A stretch of DNA of 29,246 bases from a virus. The translations under genes and the position numbers were made by a program. Positions 8,121 through 14,833 of this stretch are shown one piece after another. Each line of letters starts with the position of its first letter. Position 1 is the stretch's first letter. Below the pieces are notes generated by a model. It searched no databases. It had not been told where the DNA came from and was given only the letters and a program-made list of their open reading frames with translations. Location of the stretch: IMG/VR virus record IMGVR_UViG_3300034066_002164, positions 1-29,246 of that record, one strand, 5' to 3'.

Positions 8121-8652
8121 TGACGCTCAATCTAACTTCATACCTAATGATAACTCAGAGGTCTCAAAATACAATATTGCAATCGCTATCACTGAATTGC
8201 AAGCCCAACAAGAGTCGTTGAAGCAGAAAGTTGAAGATTTAAACATCAAGAGCGAAGCTACAAATATAGCGCTAAAAGCTAAGATAGAGTCTATAGAGAA
8301 AAATATAGCCGAAGTCAGAGATCAAGCTAGAGACGCTATGCATATTAGCGTAGGTGTCGACGGTAAAAACGGTTTAAGAGGATCTATGCAGAGCCTTTTA
8401 GATGATGTTTCTAGTATGTCAGAATCTTTACAAGTTCTTAAGCAAACAGCCAATGACTACTCTGAAATGAAGACACTGCTGCTTAGATTGTTTGCGGCTT
8501 CGGCAATGACCATCATTTGCCAATTCGGAGGTGCGGTATGGTTTGTATCTTCACTACATAGTCGTCAGGAAAGTATGCGTGAAGATTTAAACAGAGTTCT
8601 GACAATTCTTGATAAGCGGTTTGATGATAGTCCGAAAGCCATAGTAAAGTAA
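8116..8652 (+). CDS. Coiled-coil single-span membrane protein, first gene of lysis module
   Basis: 178 residues. An N-terminal soluble part with long heptad-like coiled-coil (about 22-75 and 90-120) is followed by one predicted transmembrane segment at about 121-146 (RLFAASAMTIICQFGGAVWF) and a short charged tail (SRQESMREDLNRVL). The layout resembles XhlA-type hemolysin/holin accessory proteins, but identity is not certain. It sits first in a five-gene cluster ending in a lysozyme. The ATG is the only good start and lies in the 3' arm of the preceding hairpin. A terminator-like hairpin starts 27 bases after its stop. Confidence 0.7.
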   Translation: MPDAQSNFIPNDNSEVSKYNIAIAITELQAQQESLKQKVEDLNIKSEATNIALKAKIESIEKNIAEVRDQARDAMHISVGVDGKNGLRGSMQSLLDDVSSMSESLQVLKQTANDYSEMKTLLLRLFAASAMTIICQFGGAVWFVSSLHSRQESMREDLNRVLTILDKRFDDSPKAIVK

Positions 8653-8674
8653 CCTTAATTAGTTAGACACATAT

Positions 8675-8727
8675 CTTTAATGCTGGTATAGTTCTACCAT
8701 GTCTAGGACTATACCAGCATTTTTTTT
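8675..8727 (+). terminator. Rho-independent terminator-like hairpin containing the next gene's start
   Basis: AATGCTGGTATAGT (8679-8692) pairs perfectly with ACTATACCAGCATT (8708-8721). TCTA/TAGG extends the stem by 4 bp with one G-U, leaving a 7-nt loop (8697-8703). Seven T residues follow (8721-8727). This is the classical form of an intrinsic terminator for the upstream gene. The loop contains the ATG of the lipoprotein gene, and the left arm also reads TGGTATAGT, similar to an extended -10 promoter. Confidence 0.65.
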
Positions 8728-8911
8728 ATGCTTTTTACTTAGCGGTTGCGTGACTAGGTTTAAAGAATTAGTGCCTCCTATTAAGCAGGCTCCGCCAGAA
8801 GCTAGTTCAGGCTCGCTAGATTACGGTATCGCTGAACTGGAAGAGACTCTCACGCATACTTCATCTAGAGCCGAGCGTATAAGAATACTTATCGAATCTC
8901 TAACATTCTAA
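8699..8911 (+). CDS. Small lipoprotein, candidate outer-membrane spanin (o-spanin)
   Basis: 70 residues. The N-terminus MSRTIPAFFLCFLLSGC is a short lipoprotein signal with lipobox LSGC; Cys17 would be acylated. The mature part is only about 53 residues and begins with a Pro-rich stretch (PPIKQAPPEASSG), as in o-spanins, which disrupt the outer membrane at lysis with an inner-membrane partner. It lies among membrane and lysozyme genes, which supports the role. Its ATG is in the apical loop of the hairpin at 8675-8727, and the 3' arm and T tract encode part of the signal peptide. No in-frame alternative start would keep the signal. Confidence 0.6.
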   Translation: MSRTIPAFFLCFLLSGCVTRFKELVPPIKQAPPEASSGSLDYGIAELEETLTHTSSRAERIRILIESLTF

Positions 8912-8915
8912 ACTC

Positions 8916-9437
8916 ATGCGTAAAACTACAGTAACGATATTGTTCTGGTTGATCTTTGCTTCCGTCTCTGTTGCAACTCAATCAGTAGAGCAAAATAAAA
9001 AAATAAAAGATAAGTTGATAGAGGAAACTTCTTTGCTTCAGAAAGATCTTAGTAAATTGAATAAAACTGTAAGCAAGCTAAAAGCAGATAAAACACAGCT
9101 AGAGACTCAAATAAAAAAAGTGCAAGCTTGGGGTATATCACAGCAATCTGAAAAATTTGAGTACTACGAACAGCTTGAAAAGTATAGCGAAGCTTACAGT
9201 AAAGTTAAAACAGAACTAGCTGAAGAAAAAGAGCAACATAGGAAGACTATAGAAAAGTATCGTAGAGTTAAGAAAGTTTTTGCTGTGGTGATGGGTATAC
9301 TTGTGGCATTGTTATATGTTCAGATAGGAAGATTTTTCACATTACAGTTTGCAGGCCCATACGTTTTTCTGCTAAGCTTCTTAGGACCTACAGCAGCTTT
9401 TGCTTTAGGCTTCAGTACTGTTTATCTTTATTTATAA
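8916..9437 (+). CDS. Membrane protein with periplasmic-type coiled coil (possible i-spanin or holin-like)
   Basis: 173 residues. A hydrophobic N-terminus (about 5-22, TVTILFWLIFASVSVA) may be a signal peptide or anchor. Then comes a ~95-residue charged coiled coil (about 24-118), and two C-terminal membrane segments at about 121-139 and 147-171. An inner-membrane spanin would show the N-terminal anchor and coiled coil, but the two extra C-terminal helices are not typical. It starts 4 bases after the lipoprotein gene, the usual position of a spanin partner. Function is therefore assigned by context and shape only. Confidence 0.65.
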   Translation: MRKTTVTILFWLIFASVSVATQSVEQNKKIKDKLIEETSLLQKDLSKLNKTVSKLKADKTQLETQIKKVQAWGISQQSEKFEYYEQLEKYSEAYSKVKTELAEEKEQHRKTIEKYRRVKKVFAVVMGILVALLYVQIGRFFTLQFAGPYVFLLSFLGPTAAFALGFSTVYLYL

Positions 9438-9440
9438 TAT

Positions 9441-9875
9441 ATGCTAGCTGTCATCCAAAACATTGTCAAAACAGGAGCCTCTTTTCTACAGTCTGGTGTA
9501 GCTCCCCCTAACGCAAGCGAAGAAACAGCGCAACAGTTAGCAGACACAAATCATTTAACATCTAAAAAGTTCTTTGCCGCTTTTACAGGTTTTATTATTC
9601 TTGGAGTATTTTTCGCTGTAGGTATAGCTATTCTGTTTGCGCTTGCTGATAAGCCTGATGTAGTTTCGTACTATGTAACAATGTTTACAAAAACCATGGA
9701 AGTTTTTGCTGCGATCATGGCTGTATATATTGGAGGTCAAGCTGTAGTTGATCTTAAATACAATAGCTCCAGCAACACCACGCTTGAAAGTAAGCACCAA
9801 AAAATAGATATAACCACAAGAGTTATAGCCAACGAAAAAGAAGACGATTACGAATTACACGACCATGAAGATTGA
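9441..9875 (+). CDS. Two-span membrane protein, holin candidate
   Basis: 144 residues. Two strongly hydrophobic segments at about 47-69 (FTGFIILGVFFAVGIAILFAL) and 82-104 (TMEVFAAIMAVYIGGQAVVDL) with a short loop, an N-terminal amphipathic region and a charged His/Glu/Asp tail. Size, two-helix topology and the overlapping lysozyme gene next to it fit a class II holin, which opens the inner membrane so the endolysin can reach the cell wall. No sequence family is recognised. Its stop overlaps the endolysin start by 11 bases, suggesting coupled translation. It begins 3 bases after the previous gene. Confidence 0.6.
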   Translation: MLAVIQNIVKTGASFLQSGVAPPNASEETAQQLADTNHLTSKKFFAAFTGFIILGVFFAVGIAILFALADKPDVVSYYVTMFTKTMEVFAAIMAVYIGGQAVVDLKYNSSSNTTLESKHQKIDITTRVIANEKEDDYELHDHED

Positions 9876-10464
9876 TGCTAAAGGAATAAACTTTATAGTT
9901 GAAGAAGAGACTGGCGGCAGAGAGTATTATGAGCGCGTATATAAAAGCTCGTTTATCTGGCCTAAAGGGGCAAGCGGATGCACTGCGATGGTCGGCATAG
10001 ATATTGGTTACTATACAGAAGAAGAGGTTAATAAGATCTTTAAACCTCTGACCACAGAAGAAGAACTCAAAAGAATACAGAGAGGTAGAGGAATCAAAGG
10101 CATTCTGGCCAAGAATTATCTTAAAAATATTAAAGATATCACTTTTTCTTGGGAAGAGTCTCTGTATACTTTTTCAGAATTTATTCTTCCGAAGTTTTTA
10201 AGACTGACTGACAAAGCATTCCCAGGAGCTGCAGAGCTTCTTATGCCTGCAAAAACAGCTTTAGTTTCTTTAGTTTTCAATAGAGGAACCTCTATGAAAG
10301 GAGCTTCCCGTAGAGAAATGCTGAATATTAGAAAGCTTGTAGGAAATAAAGACTACAAGCAAATAGCCGAGGAAATCAGAAGCATGAAAAGACTGTGGGA
10401 CAGCTCTTCTGGTTTGGTGGGCAGAAGAGAAAGAGAGGCATGCCTCGTAGATAAATGCGTCTAG
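9865..10464 (+). CDS. Lysozyme-like endolysin (muramidase fold)
   Basis: 199 residues. The start matches phage and pesticin-type lysozymes: an early acidic cluster before GG (E13-E15, EEETGG) that would supply the catalytic Glu, then IWPKGASGCTAMVGIDIGYY (31-50), like the WPGGASGVTIGIGYDLGY block of that family. A later helix (AKTALVSLVFNRGTSM) matches the conserved ALVSLVFNRG block. It would cut the glycan strand of peptidoglycan. There is no signal peptide, so release depends on a holin, consistent with the gene before it. Two unusual residues are C39 and the DIGYY ending in place of the usual YDLGY. Its stop TAG shares CTAG with the stop of the convergent gene on the other strand. Confidence 0.8.
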   Translation: MKIDAKGINFIVEEETGGREYYERVYKSSFIWPKGASGCTAMVGIDIGYYTEEEVNKIFKPLTTEEELKRIQRGRGIKGILAKNYLKNIKDITFSWEESLYTFSEFILPKFLRLTDKAFPGAAELLMPAKTALVSLVFNRGTSMKGASRREMLNIRKLVGNKDYKQIAEEIRSMKRLWDSSSGLVGRREREACLVDKCV

Positions 10465-10847
10465 CTTAAAGGGCTTCCGCCCGACTCATCATCTTTATCC
10501 TCTCTGTAAGGTTTATTCCCCCACTTTTCCTTATCGTCATCTTCTGAATCTTTATCATCATCTTCCTCATTTTCGTCATCAGAAGCGTCATCATCATCAT
10601 CTTCGAGAGCCAGATATTCTTCTTCTTGTAGCGCTATATTTTGCATGTGACCTAGTGTGGCTGTAACATGCAGATCTGCGTACTTAACAAGACCTATCTT
10701 GATAACTGGGTTATCGTAGGCCTCGTGAGTAAACAATTCGCCTTTCTCATTACAAACCACAAGAAGATAGCCCTGCGTATATTCTTCTAATTGTAGCAGA
10801 AAACTCTTAGGTATTAAAAATCCGTGGTCTTTTGTATTGTCTTCCAT
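10461..10847 (-). CDS. Unknown protein with long acidic C-terminal tail
   Basis: 128 residues. The first ~85 residues form a compact domain (GFLIPKSFLLQLEEYTQGYLLVV..., then KIGLVKYADLHVTATLGHMQNIAL). The last ~45 residues are extremely acidic and low-complexity (runs of D and E). Acidic tails are seen on DNA-mimic or RNA polymerase-binding phage proteins, but no family is recognised. It is the last gene of the minus-strand block and converges on the endolysin; the two stops overlap in CTAG. A terminator-like hairpin separates it from the gene upstream, so it probably has its own promoter in 10848-10880. Confidence 0.65.
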   Translation of the reverse strand: MEDNTKDHGFLIPKSFLLQLEEYTQGYLLVVCNEKGELFTHEAYDNPVIKIGLVKYADLHVTATLGHMQNIALQEEEYLALEDDDDDASDDENEEDDDKDSEDDDKEKWGNKPYREDKDDESGGSPLS

Positions 10848-10874
10848 ACCTTCAAGTATACATCTTTCAATAGC

Positions 10875-10909
10875 TAAAAAAAAGGAAAACCCGAAGGTTT
10901 TCCCTTTTT
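10875..10909 (-). terminator. Intrinsic terminator on the minus strand
   Basis: GGAAAACC (10884-10891) and GGTTTTCC (10896-10903) are perfect 8-bp arms with a 4-nt loop (CGAA read on the plus strand). Read leftwards, the stem is followed by eight U residues from the A run at 10876-10883. It lies right after the stop at 10911 of the gene on its right and before the promoter region of the gene at 10847. On the plus strand it is also followed by a short T run, so it may work both ways. Confidence 0.75.
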
Positions 10910-10910
10910 G

Positions 10911-11408
10911 TTAAAACCACCGGACATAGACTGGAACCTCGTAGGGCTCCAGTTTTCTTAGTATTTCAGCATCAGTTACAGTTTTATTCGAATCTGGATC
11001 ATAGTCAAATGACTTGTATTTTTTTTGGTACTCGTAAGCAAATTTTGCCTCAAGCGGACAAGCGTTGTTCCTGATGGTTGGAACTGTTCCCAACGCTTTG
11101 AAAATTTCGGTTGTAGTATATGTGTCGAACTTAGAATATAGTCTTTCGACTTGAGCTCTAGGTTCTTCAGGTAAGTCACTAAAGTATATTTTGTCGTATA
11201 CTTTATTTGATTTTAGACTATTACCAAAATTAAAAACCAGCATGTCATAGTAATGCTGTCGATTGTACAAGACTTCGTCAGCCACAACTTTAGCCGCAAC
11301 TGCAGCAAAGCTAGCTTTTCGTATTTTCTTATTCAGCAATGAGGCCGCTACGACTTCCGGCCATATAGATTTACTAGATACTTTCTGGTCAGTGCTATTT
11401 TTTGCCAC
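10911..11408 (-). CDS. Unknown protein
   Basis: 165 residues, not recognised. It is basic at the start, has an Ala-rich helical stretch at about 18-47 (AASLLNKKIRKASFAAVAAK), and Tyr/Phe-rich later segments (ALGTVPTIRNN, YEYQKKYKSFDYDPDSN). The N-terminus is one long helical block. The start codon is GTG at 11408; no earlier ATG exists in frame and the next Met is near residue 55. It overlaps the end of the upstream small membrane-protein gene by 14 bases. A strong terminator follows its stop. Confidence 0.6.
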   Translation of the reverse strand: MAKNSTDQKVSSKSIWPEVVAASLLNKKIRKASFAAVAAKVVADEVLYNRQHYYDMLVFNFGNSLKSNKVYDKIYFSDLPEEPRAQVERLYSKFDTYTTTEIFKALGTVPTIRNNACPLEAKFAYEYQKKYKSFDYDPDSNKTVTDAEILRKLEPYEVPVYVRWF

Positions 11409-11652
11409 TGATCAGAAGATTTAATTGTTTGATTTTCTCAAGCTGTAGCCTGTTTTTTTCTCTGTATATATCACGCCAGTCTCGTAGCTCAGGACTGTTG
11501 TAGTGCAGTAACCCTCCTATGAAACTAATAAAAAATAATAGACAGCTGGCATAACAGTAGAGTTCTAAAAACTCATGAACACCCAACAGAACAACCACAC
11601 CGAGCATAAACAATACTCCCATCGTAATAGTTAAATATAGTTTTGTTCTCAT
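11395..11652 (-). CDS. Small two-span membrane protein
   Basis: 85 residues. Two hydrophobic segments at about 5-24 (LYLTITMGVLFMLGVVVLLG) and 30-50 (ELYCYASCLLFFISFIGGLL), then a charged helical tail (ELRDWRDIYREKNRLQLEKI). An extended frame from 11709 would run through a perfect inverted repeat (11659-11689), so I chose the ATG at 11652, just past that repeat. No family is recognised; the topology is that of many phage superinfection-exclusion or membrane-accessory proteins, but this is not evidence of function. Confidence 0.6.
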   Translation of the reverse strand: MRTKLYLTITMGVLFMLGVVVLLGVHEFLELYCYASCLLFFISFIGGLLHYNSPELRDWRDIYREKNRLQLEKIKQLNLLISGKK

Positions 11653-11658
11653 AAAATA

Positions 11659-11689
11659 AGCTACACGGAGGGGTAATCTCCGTGTAGCT
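11659..11689 (-). terminator. Perfect 12-bp hairpin between two minus-strand genes (terminator or attenuator)
   Basis: AGCTACACGGAG (11659-11670) and CTCCGTGTAGCT (11678-11689) are perfectly complementary around a 7-nt loop. Read leftwards the stem is followed by TTATTTTATG, a weak U tract that contains the start codon at 11652. It is 20 bases after the stop of the upstream gene. There is no room for a promoter between hairpin and start, so the downstream gene is either read through this hairpin or expressed from upstream. Confidence 0.6.
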
Positions 11690-11709
11690 GTGTCTAGCTT
11701 AGCTAGCAA

Positions 11710-12462
11710 TTACTGTTTTTGCGCCTCTTTCCACTTCAAGAACGCTTGCCAGTCTGCGTCTTGTTTTGTAGATTTGGTTGCAGTCCTGTCGAAATGCTCG
11801 CCCACCAGGACGAACATGTCTTCCAGGGATGGACATACGCTACAATTGATGTCCCGCCCTGGGAACCATGATTTTAGTGTATGGTCTGACTTTCTCACTT
11901 TCATCGTGAAAAAGTGGTAGGTTTTTCTGATCTCCTCTTCAGGAATCTCAAACAGTCTCCTATTTGTGTAAATCGGAGACAACTCACGACACAGTAATAC
12001 CCAATCAGAAGGTATGCTTGTCTTTGTCTTCTCTGAATACTTTGGAGGCATCTTTTTCAAGACGACTCCATCAGGGATGCTGAACTTGAGAGGAATGTGC
12101 TTCACTTGCACATATGGTACCCTGGCTTGATATCCTTGCGGAATACCAAGTCGTAATACCATGACTTCTTCACTATCGTATCCGCAATAAGTTGTTTCGT
12201 GTTGGATTTGTGTCACGTCGCTAACAAGCTCAAGCAATTGCTCAAGCTTAGTCACGAATGTATTGTTTTTGTCTGCGATGTACACTCGCGGACGATACAC
12301 TGCACTAGTGTATCCTGCATGCTTTTTTGGATCATTATCAGGCAATTCTGCCCGACGGTCCACTTCGTTGTAGATAGCACGGATCAGAAATCCTGCATCT
12401 ATTGGGGTCGCTTCTTCTTGTTGCTTATTGATTACTACGTTCATTGTTGTCGAGGTTTTCAT
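11710..12462 (-). CDS. Unknown protein, 250 aa
   Basis: Not recognised. A mixed alpha/beta protein with a DAGFLIRAIYNEVDRRAEL helix near the start, a VMVLRLGIPQGYQARVPYVQVKHIPLKFSIPDG strand-rich middle, and a C-terminal WQAFLKWKEAQKQ helix. Three cysteines (YCGY, LLCREL, NCSVC) are spaced apart with no clear metal motif. No membrane helix or signal. I chose the ATG at 12462; another in-frame ATG lies at 12444, and the longer frame from 12504 would run through the terminator hairpin at 12495-12525. A promoter-like TGGTATAAT lies at 12549-12557, so the hairpin is in the 5' leader of this gene. Confidence 0.65.
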   Translation of the reverse strand: MKTSTTMNVVINKQQEEATPIDAGFLIRAIYNEVDRRAELPDNDPKKHAGYTSAVYRPRVYIADKNNTFVTKLEQLLELVSDVTQIQHETTYCGYDSEEVMVLRLGIPQGYQARVPYVQVKHIPLKFSIPDGVVLKKMPPKYSEKTKTSIPSDWVLLCRELSPIYTNRRLFEIPEEEIRKTYHFFTMKVRKSDHTLKSWFPGRDINCSVCPSLEDMFVLVGEHFDRTATKSTKQDADWQAFLKWKEAQKQ

Positions 12463-12494
12463 TTGCTTGTTTGGATAAGATGGTGTGAAACAAA

Positions 12495-12525
12495 AAGAGA
12501 GCATGCTATAAAAACATGCTCTCTT
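12495..12525 (-). terminator. Intrinsic terminator or leader hairpin on the minus strand
   Basis: AAGAGAGCATG (12495-12505) and CATGCTCTCTT (12515-12525) are perfectly complementary (11 bp) with a 9-nt loop. Read leftwards, the stem is followed by TTTTGTTT, a U tract. It lies after the stop of the gene at 12550-12762 and 33 bases before the start at 12462. Because a promoter-like element (12549-12557) lies between the upstream gene and the hairpin, it may act as an attenuator for the downstream gene. Confidence 0.7.
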
Positions 12526-12548
12526 CAGAACAACAGACCCATCAATAT

Positions 12549-12557
12549 ATTATACCA
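12549..12557 (-). promoter_or_regulatory. Extended -10 promoter element TGGTATAAT
   Basis: The minus strand reads TGGTATAATATAT, a perfect TGnTATAAT extended -10. The same 13-mer occurs at 18705-18717, upstream of the YopX gene. It overlaps the stop codon of the gene at 12550-12762. Transcription would begin near 12540 and run through the hairpin into the gene starting at 12462. No clear -35 is seen. Confidence 0.45.
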
Positions 12558-12762
12558 TATTTTGGTGCGTTATCTGCATTAGCTGCTGCTGAAGCGTTGG
12601 AGAAAATTTATCGCAGCGCAGTTCTTCTAACATACTCTCTGTAGCGTTATGTATCTTAGATAGATCGTCTACATTATAACAAACACGGCGTATTGCGTTA
12701 ATTATGCTTTCGCTCGGATGATATATGTCTACGGTCCTCGTAAGATTAATCTTGTTGTTCAT
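12550..12762 (-). CDS. Small unknown protein (70 aa)
   Basis: A 70-residue helical protein (IINAIRRVCYNVDDLSKIHNAT, then SPTLQQQLMQITHQ). No motif recognised, no signal or membrane segment. It overlaps the end of the upstream gene by 17 bases. Its stop coincides with the TGGTATAAT element, and a terminator-like hairpin follows. Confidence 0.6.
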   Translation of the reverse strand: MNNKINLTRTVDIYHPSESIINAIRRVCYNVDDLSKIHNATESMLEELRCDKFSPTLQQQLMQITHQNMV

Positions 12763-13204
12763 TTGGATAGTTATACTGTAGATAGTTTTTAAGAGGCTCT
12801 ACAACATATCCTGATGCTTTGTTTGGGGCTTTAAGAAATACTCCACCATACCCAGAGTATTCTGACATCTCATACAATACACATAGGGTATCTTTTTTAC
12901 CCTTCCTGTTCTGTATGAACACTACAAAATCTACAGCATTGTTATAAAGCAAATCTAAAGCGTCAGCATACAGATCACTTTTTTCAAAGTCCTTAAATGA
13001 AAATAGGTCACCTAGAACTATGTCACTTTTGGATGCGGCGAAGGCTAGTTCACCAACTCCGAAAGAATCCAGATCCAGAGATACTACAGCGCCTTCTGAC
13101 CCCGAAGCTTCAAAATAATCGTCTACAATCTTGCGCATCGTTTTTCTTGGAATTTTGAAATATGTTCCAAGCATATCGCAGGCTCTGCTTTGCTCTATAG
13201 TCAT
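12746..13204 (-). CDS. Unknown protein (152 aa)
   Basis: Not recognised. The N-terminus looks helical (SRACDMLGTYFKIPRKTMRKIVDDYFE). It is followed by strands (GAVVSLDLDSFGVGELAFAAS, then VDFVVFIQNRKGKKDTLCVLYEM). The pattern of a short helical region, then an alpha/beta part with VVFIQNRKGKKDTLCVLYEM, suggests a small soluble enzyme or binding domain, but no catalytic residues can be assigned. The ATG has no SD. It is 1 base after the stop of the gene at 13206-13523. Confidence 0.6.
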   Translation of the reverse strand: MTIEQSRACDMLGTYFKIPRKTMRKIVDDYFEASGSEGAVVSLDLDSFGVGELAFAASKSDIVLGDLFSFKDFEKSDLYADALDLLYNNAVDFVVFIQNRKGKKDTLCVLYEMSEYSGYGGVFLKAPNKASGYVVEPLKNYLQYNYPNEQQD

Positions 13205-13205
13205 A

Positions 13206-13523
13206 TCAATTTATGTTATTTTCTTTTTCTCCGCAAAACGAGCAACGAGAAACTCCATCCTGGTTAGGAAGAAAGGCGCCTGTGGAACACTTGTCACAAT
13301 GCCTATAGGTGACAACATCATCTTTTTTAAAGATAAGGCTGTCGCCTGGTCTTGGGATTTGATATCCGTCGGCATAAGCAGGACACCAAACTCGACTGTC
13401 GAGAGTGCCTGCAACTGTTTGCTTGCTTGATTTATTTACAGCAGGTTCGACTTTCTCATGACTCAAAGAGAGCATGCTGAAACCTACAACTGTGATCAGG
13501 AATACTAGAACTGCTTTTTGCAT
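13206..13523 (-). CDS. Exported or membrane-anchored small zinc-ribbon protein
   Basis: 105 residues from the ATG at 13523. The first 20 residues (MQKAVLVFLITVVGFSMLSL) form a signal peptide or anchor. The C-terminus has a treble-cysteine zinc ribbon: C76, C79 (HCDKC) and C94, C97 (CSFC). The middle part (VWCPAYADGYQIPRPGDSL) has features seen in small cell-surface domains. A longer frame from 13673 overlaps the upstream gene and has no signal at its start; starting at 13523 puts the signal at the N-terminus and leaves a 4-base gap to the upstream stop. A zinc ribbon outside the cytoplasm is unusual. Confidence 0.65.
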   Translation of the reverse strand: MQKAVLVFLITVVGFSMLSLSHEKVEPAVNKSSKQTVAGTLDSRVWCPAYADGYQIPRPGDSLIFKKDDVVTYRHCDKCSTGAFLPNQDGVSRCSFCGEKENNIN

Positions 13524-13527
13524 ATGC

Positions 13528-14133
13528 TTATAATAGATGTTTGTAGATAAGTGATTGTGTTTTTTGGATTGCGTTAGCTGTGCTGCCACAGCATTTAGCC
13601 GTCTTGAGCCAAAACCAACGCCACCCGAACGGGTGAAGCATTTTTTTGAATTTGTTCCACGGCTGCAAATCACGCAGCCTCATTTCTTCGTTATATTCTT
13701 CAATTCTTTTTTCGGCGCTTACCATAGTATATTCTTCAGCAAGTTCGATATTGTCTAGCTTGCCGTGCGAGAAGTATGCTTTGAACTCGACCCAGATATC
13801 TTCTTCTTTTGTATATTTTACAGAGGTATAGAACAACACTGTGCCGTGATAGTTTACATCTCTGTTGAATCTATCTTTGATAATTATATCTTTAAAAATC
13901 GACGCCCATCGGGGCCTAGCAGTATCTTTCAATTCTTCTTCAGTATAGTGTACATACTCTCGCTCGACCACTTCTTCAACAAGAGAGCCCTCTTCAGTGA
14001 TCTTGTAGCTACTAAGCGAGTTATCCAAACACTTGGTTTGAAAAACTTCACCAGCCCAGTTCACGTCAAGTGTCTGCAGCCTTTCAGAAAGAGGCAATTT
14101 TGCTAGACATTCTAGATTATCATACATACCCAT
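13528..14133 (-). CDS. Conserved uncharacterised phage protein (MGMYD family)
   Basis: 201 residues. The start MGMYDNLECLAKLPL, followed by FQTKCLDNSLSSYKITEEG, matches a family I know from many phages and some bacteria (MGMYDTI..., FQTKxLxxxLxxYxIxxDG). Its function is unknown. It is rich in Trp, Tyr and charged residues; the last ~60 residues are basic (WNKFKKMLHPFGWRWFWLKTAK) and may bind nucleic acid or membrane. It begins the run of genes leading left into the exported zinc-ribbon gene and ends 4 bases before that gene's start. Confidence 0.65.
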   Translation of the reverse strand: MGMYDNLECLAKLPLSERLQTLDVNWAGEVFQTKCLDNSLSSYKITEEGSLVEEVVEREYVHYTEEELKDTARPRWASIFKDIIIKDRFNRDVNYHGTVLFYTSVKYTKEEDIWVEFKAYFSHGKLDNIELAEEYTMVSAEKRIEEYNEEMRLRDLQPWNKFKKMLHPFGWRWFWLKTAKCCGSTANAIQKTQSLIYKHLL

Positions 14134-14135
14134 AG

Positions 14136-14339
14136 TTATTTTAATATTTGTTGGAGTTTTTCTTTTTCAAAAGATTCACTATAATTGTTGAACGCTAGTT
14201 CAAACAACCAGTCAGCTTCTTCCGCGTTTATAGGAAGAGCTGCCAGTAGATCCATAAAAAGGTTATCCTGCTCCTCAGCCAACCTTTGAATTTTTTCTTT
14301 GGTGTCAGTGAACTTTTTTATTTTTTCTTCAGTAGTCAT
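14136..14339 (-). CDS. Small coiled-coil protein (67 aa)
   Basis: A short, highly charged helical protein (EEKIKKFTDTKEKIQRLAEEQ, then a second helix). No family recognised. Its ATG overlaps the stop of the upstream gene by 11 bases, which supports the start and suggests coupled translation. No Shine-Dalgarno. Confidence 0.55.
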   Translation of the reverse strand: MTTEEKIKKFTDTKEKIQRLAEEQDNLFMDLLAALPINAEEADWLFELAFNNYSESFEKEKLQQILK

Positions 14340-14625
14340 GGGCTATGTCCTTTTTCCAAAGCTCAATAAATTTCTGCTCACTAGTATCTCCAGCAAGTAG
14401 ATAATCGATAAGCCTCACCATGTTTGACGTTTTATTGAGAAGCTTGACTGCCTGCATAATCTTAGCTAGCGTCTCGCTTGACAGCTCATGATCCCAGTCA
14501 CCTGTAGGTAGGTGTGGATTAACCTGATTGTTCTTATACATCTGTTGCTTGATCACAAAATGCTCAAGCTCTTCTGCTATCAAAGCAATATTGCTATAAT
14601 TGCAGTCTAGATATCCACCACTCAT
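14329..14625 (-). CDS. Unknown protein (98 aa)
   Basis: Not recognised. All-helical prediction (NYSNIALIAEELEHFVIKQQ, then ETLAKIMQAVKLLNKTSNMV). No Cys motif, signal or membrane helix. Overlaps neighbours by 11 and 4 bases on either side. Confidence 0.6.
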   Translation of the reverse strand: MSGGYLDCNYSNIALIAEELEHFVIKQQMYKNNQVNPHLPTGDWDHELSSETLAKIMQAVKLLNKTSNMVRLIDYLLAGDTSEQKFIELWKKDIAHDY

Positions 14626-14831
14626 TCTTCGTCACCTCCAAATACGCTAGACCATTCCTCGTCTGTTATGCCGGTCTTTATGAATTCACGCTGACCTGCA
14701 GTCAACTCAGGAAAAACATTCTGAATTGACGGACGCTCTGGTCCGTAGTACTTGTCGAGCTGCTCTTGAGTCACAGGCAAATCCATGACGCGCTCGATTC
14801 CCGAAATGATAGATTTACGTTTGATTTCCAT
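14622..14831 (-). CDS. Small unknown protein (69 aa)
   Basis: Not recognised. Contains LPVTQEQLDKYYGPERPSIQ, followed by FPELTAGQREFIKTGITDEEW. The QREFIKTGITDEEW pattern is common in small phage proteins of unknown role. It starts 2 bases after the upstream stop and its own stop overlaps the next ATG by 4 bases. Confidence 0.6.
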   Translation of the reverse strand: MEIKRKSIISGIERVMDLPVTQEQLDKYYGPERPSIQNVFPELTAGQREFIKTGITDEEWSSVFGGDEE

Positions 14832-14833
14832 AT

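Noticed and set aside
11694-11706. Palindrome CTAGCT-T-AGCTAG next to the 11659 hairpin
   Set aside because: Short and in a CTAG-rich area; no independent sign of function.
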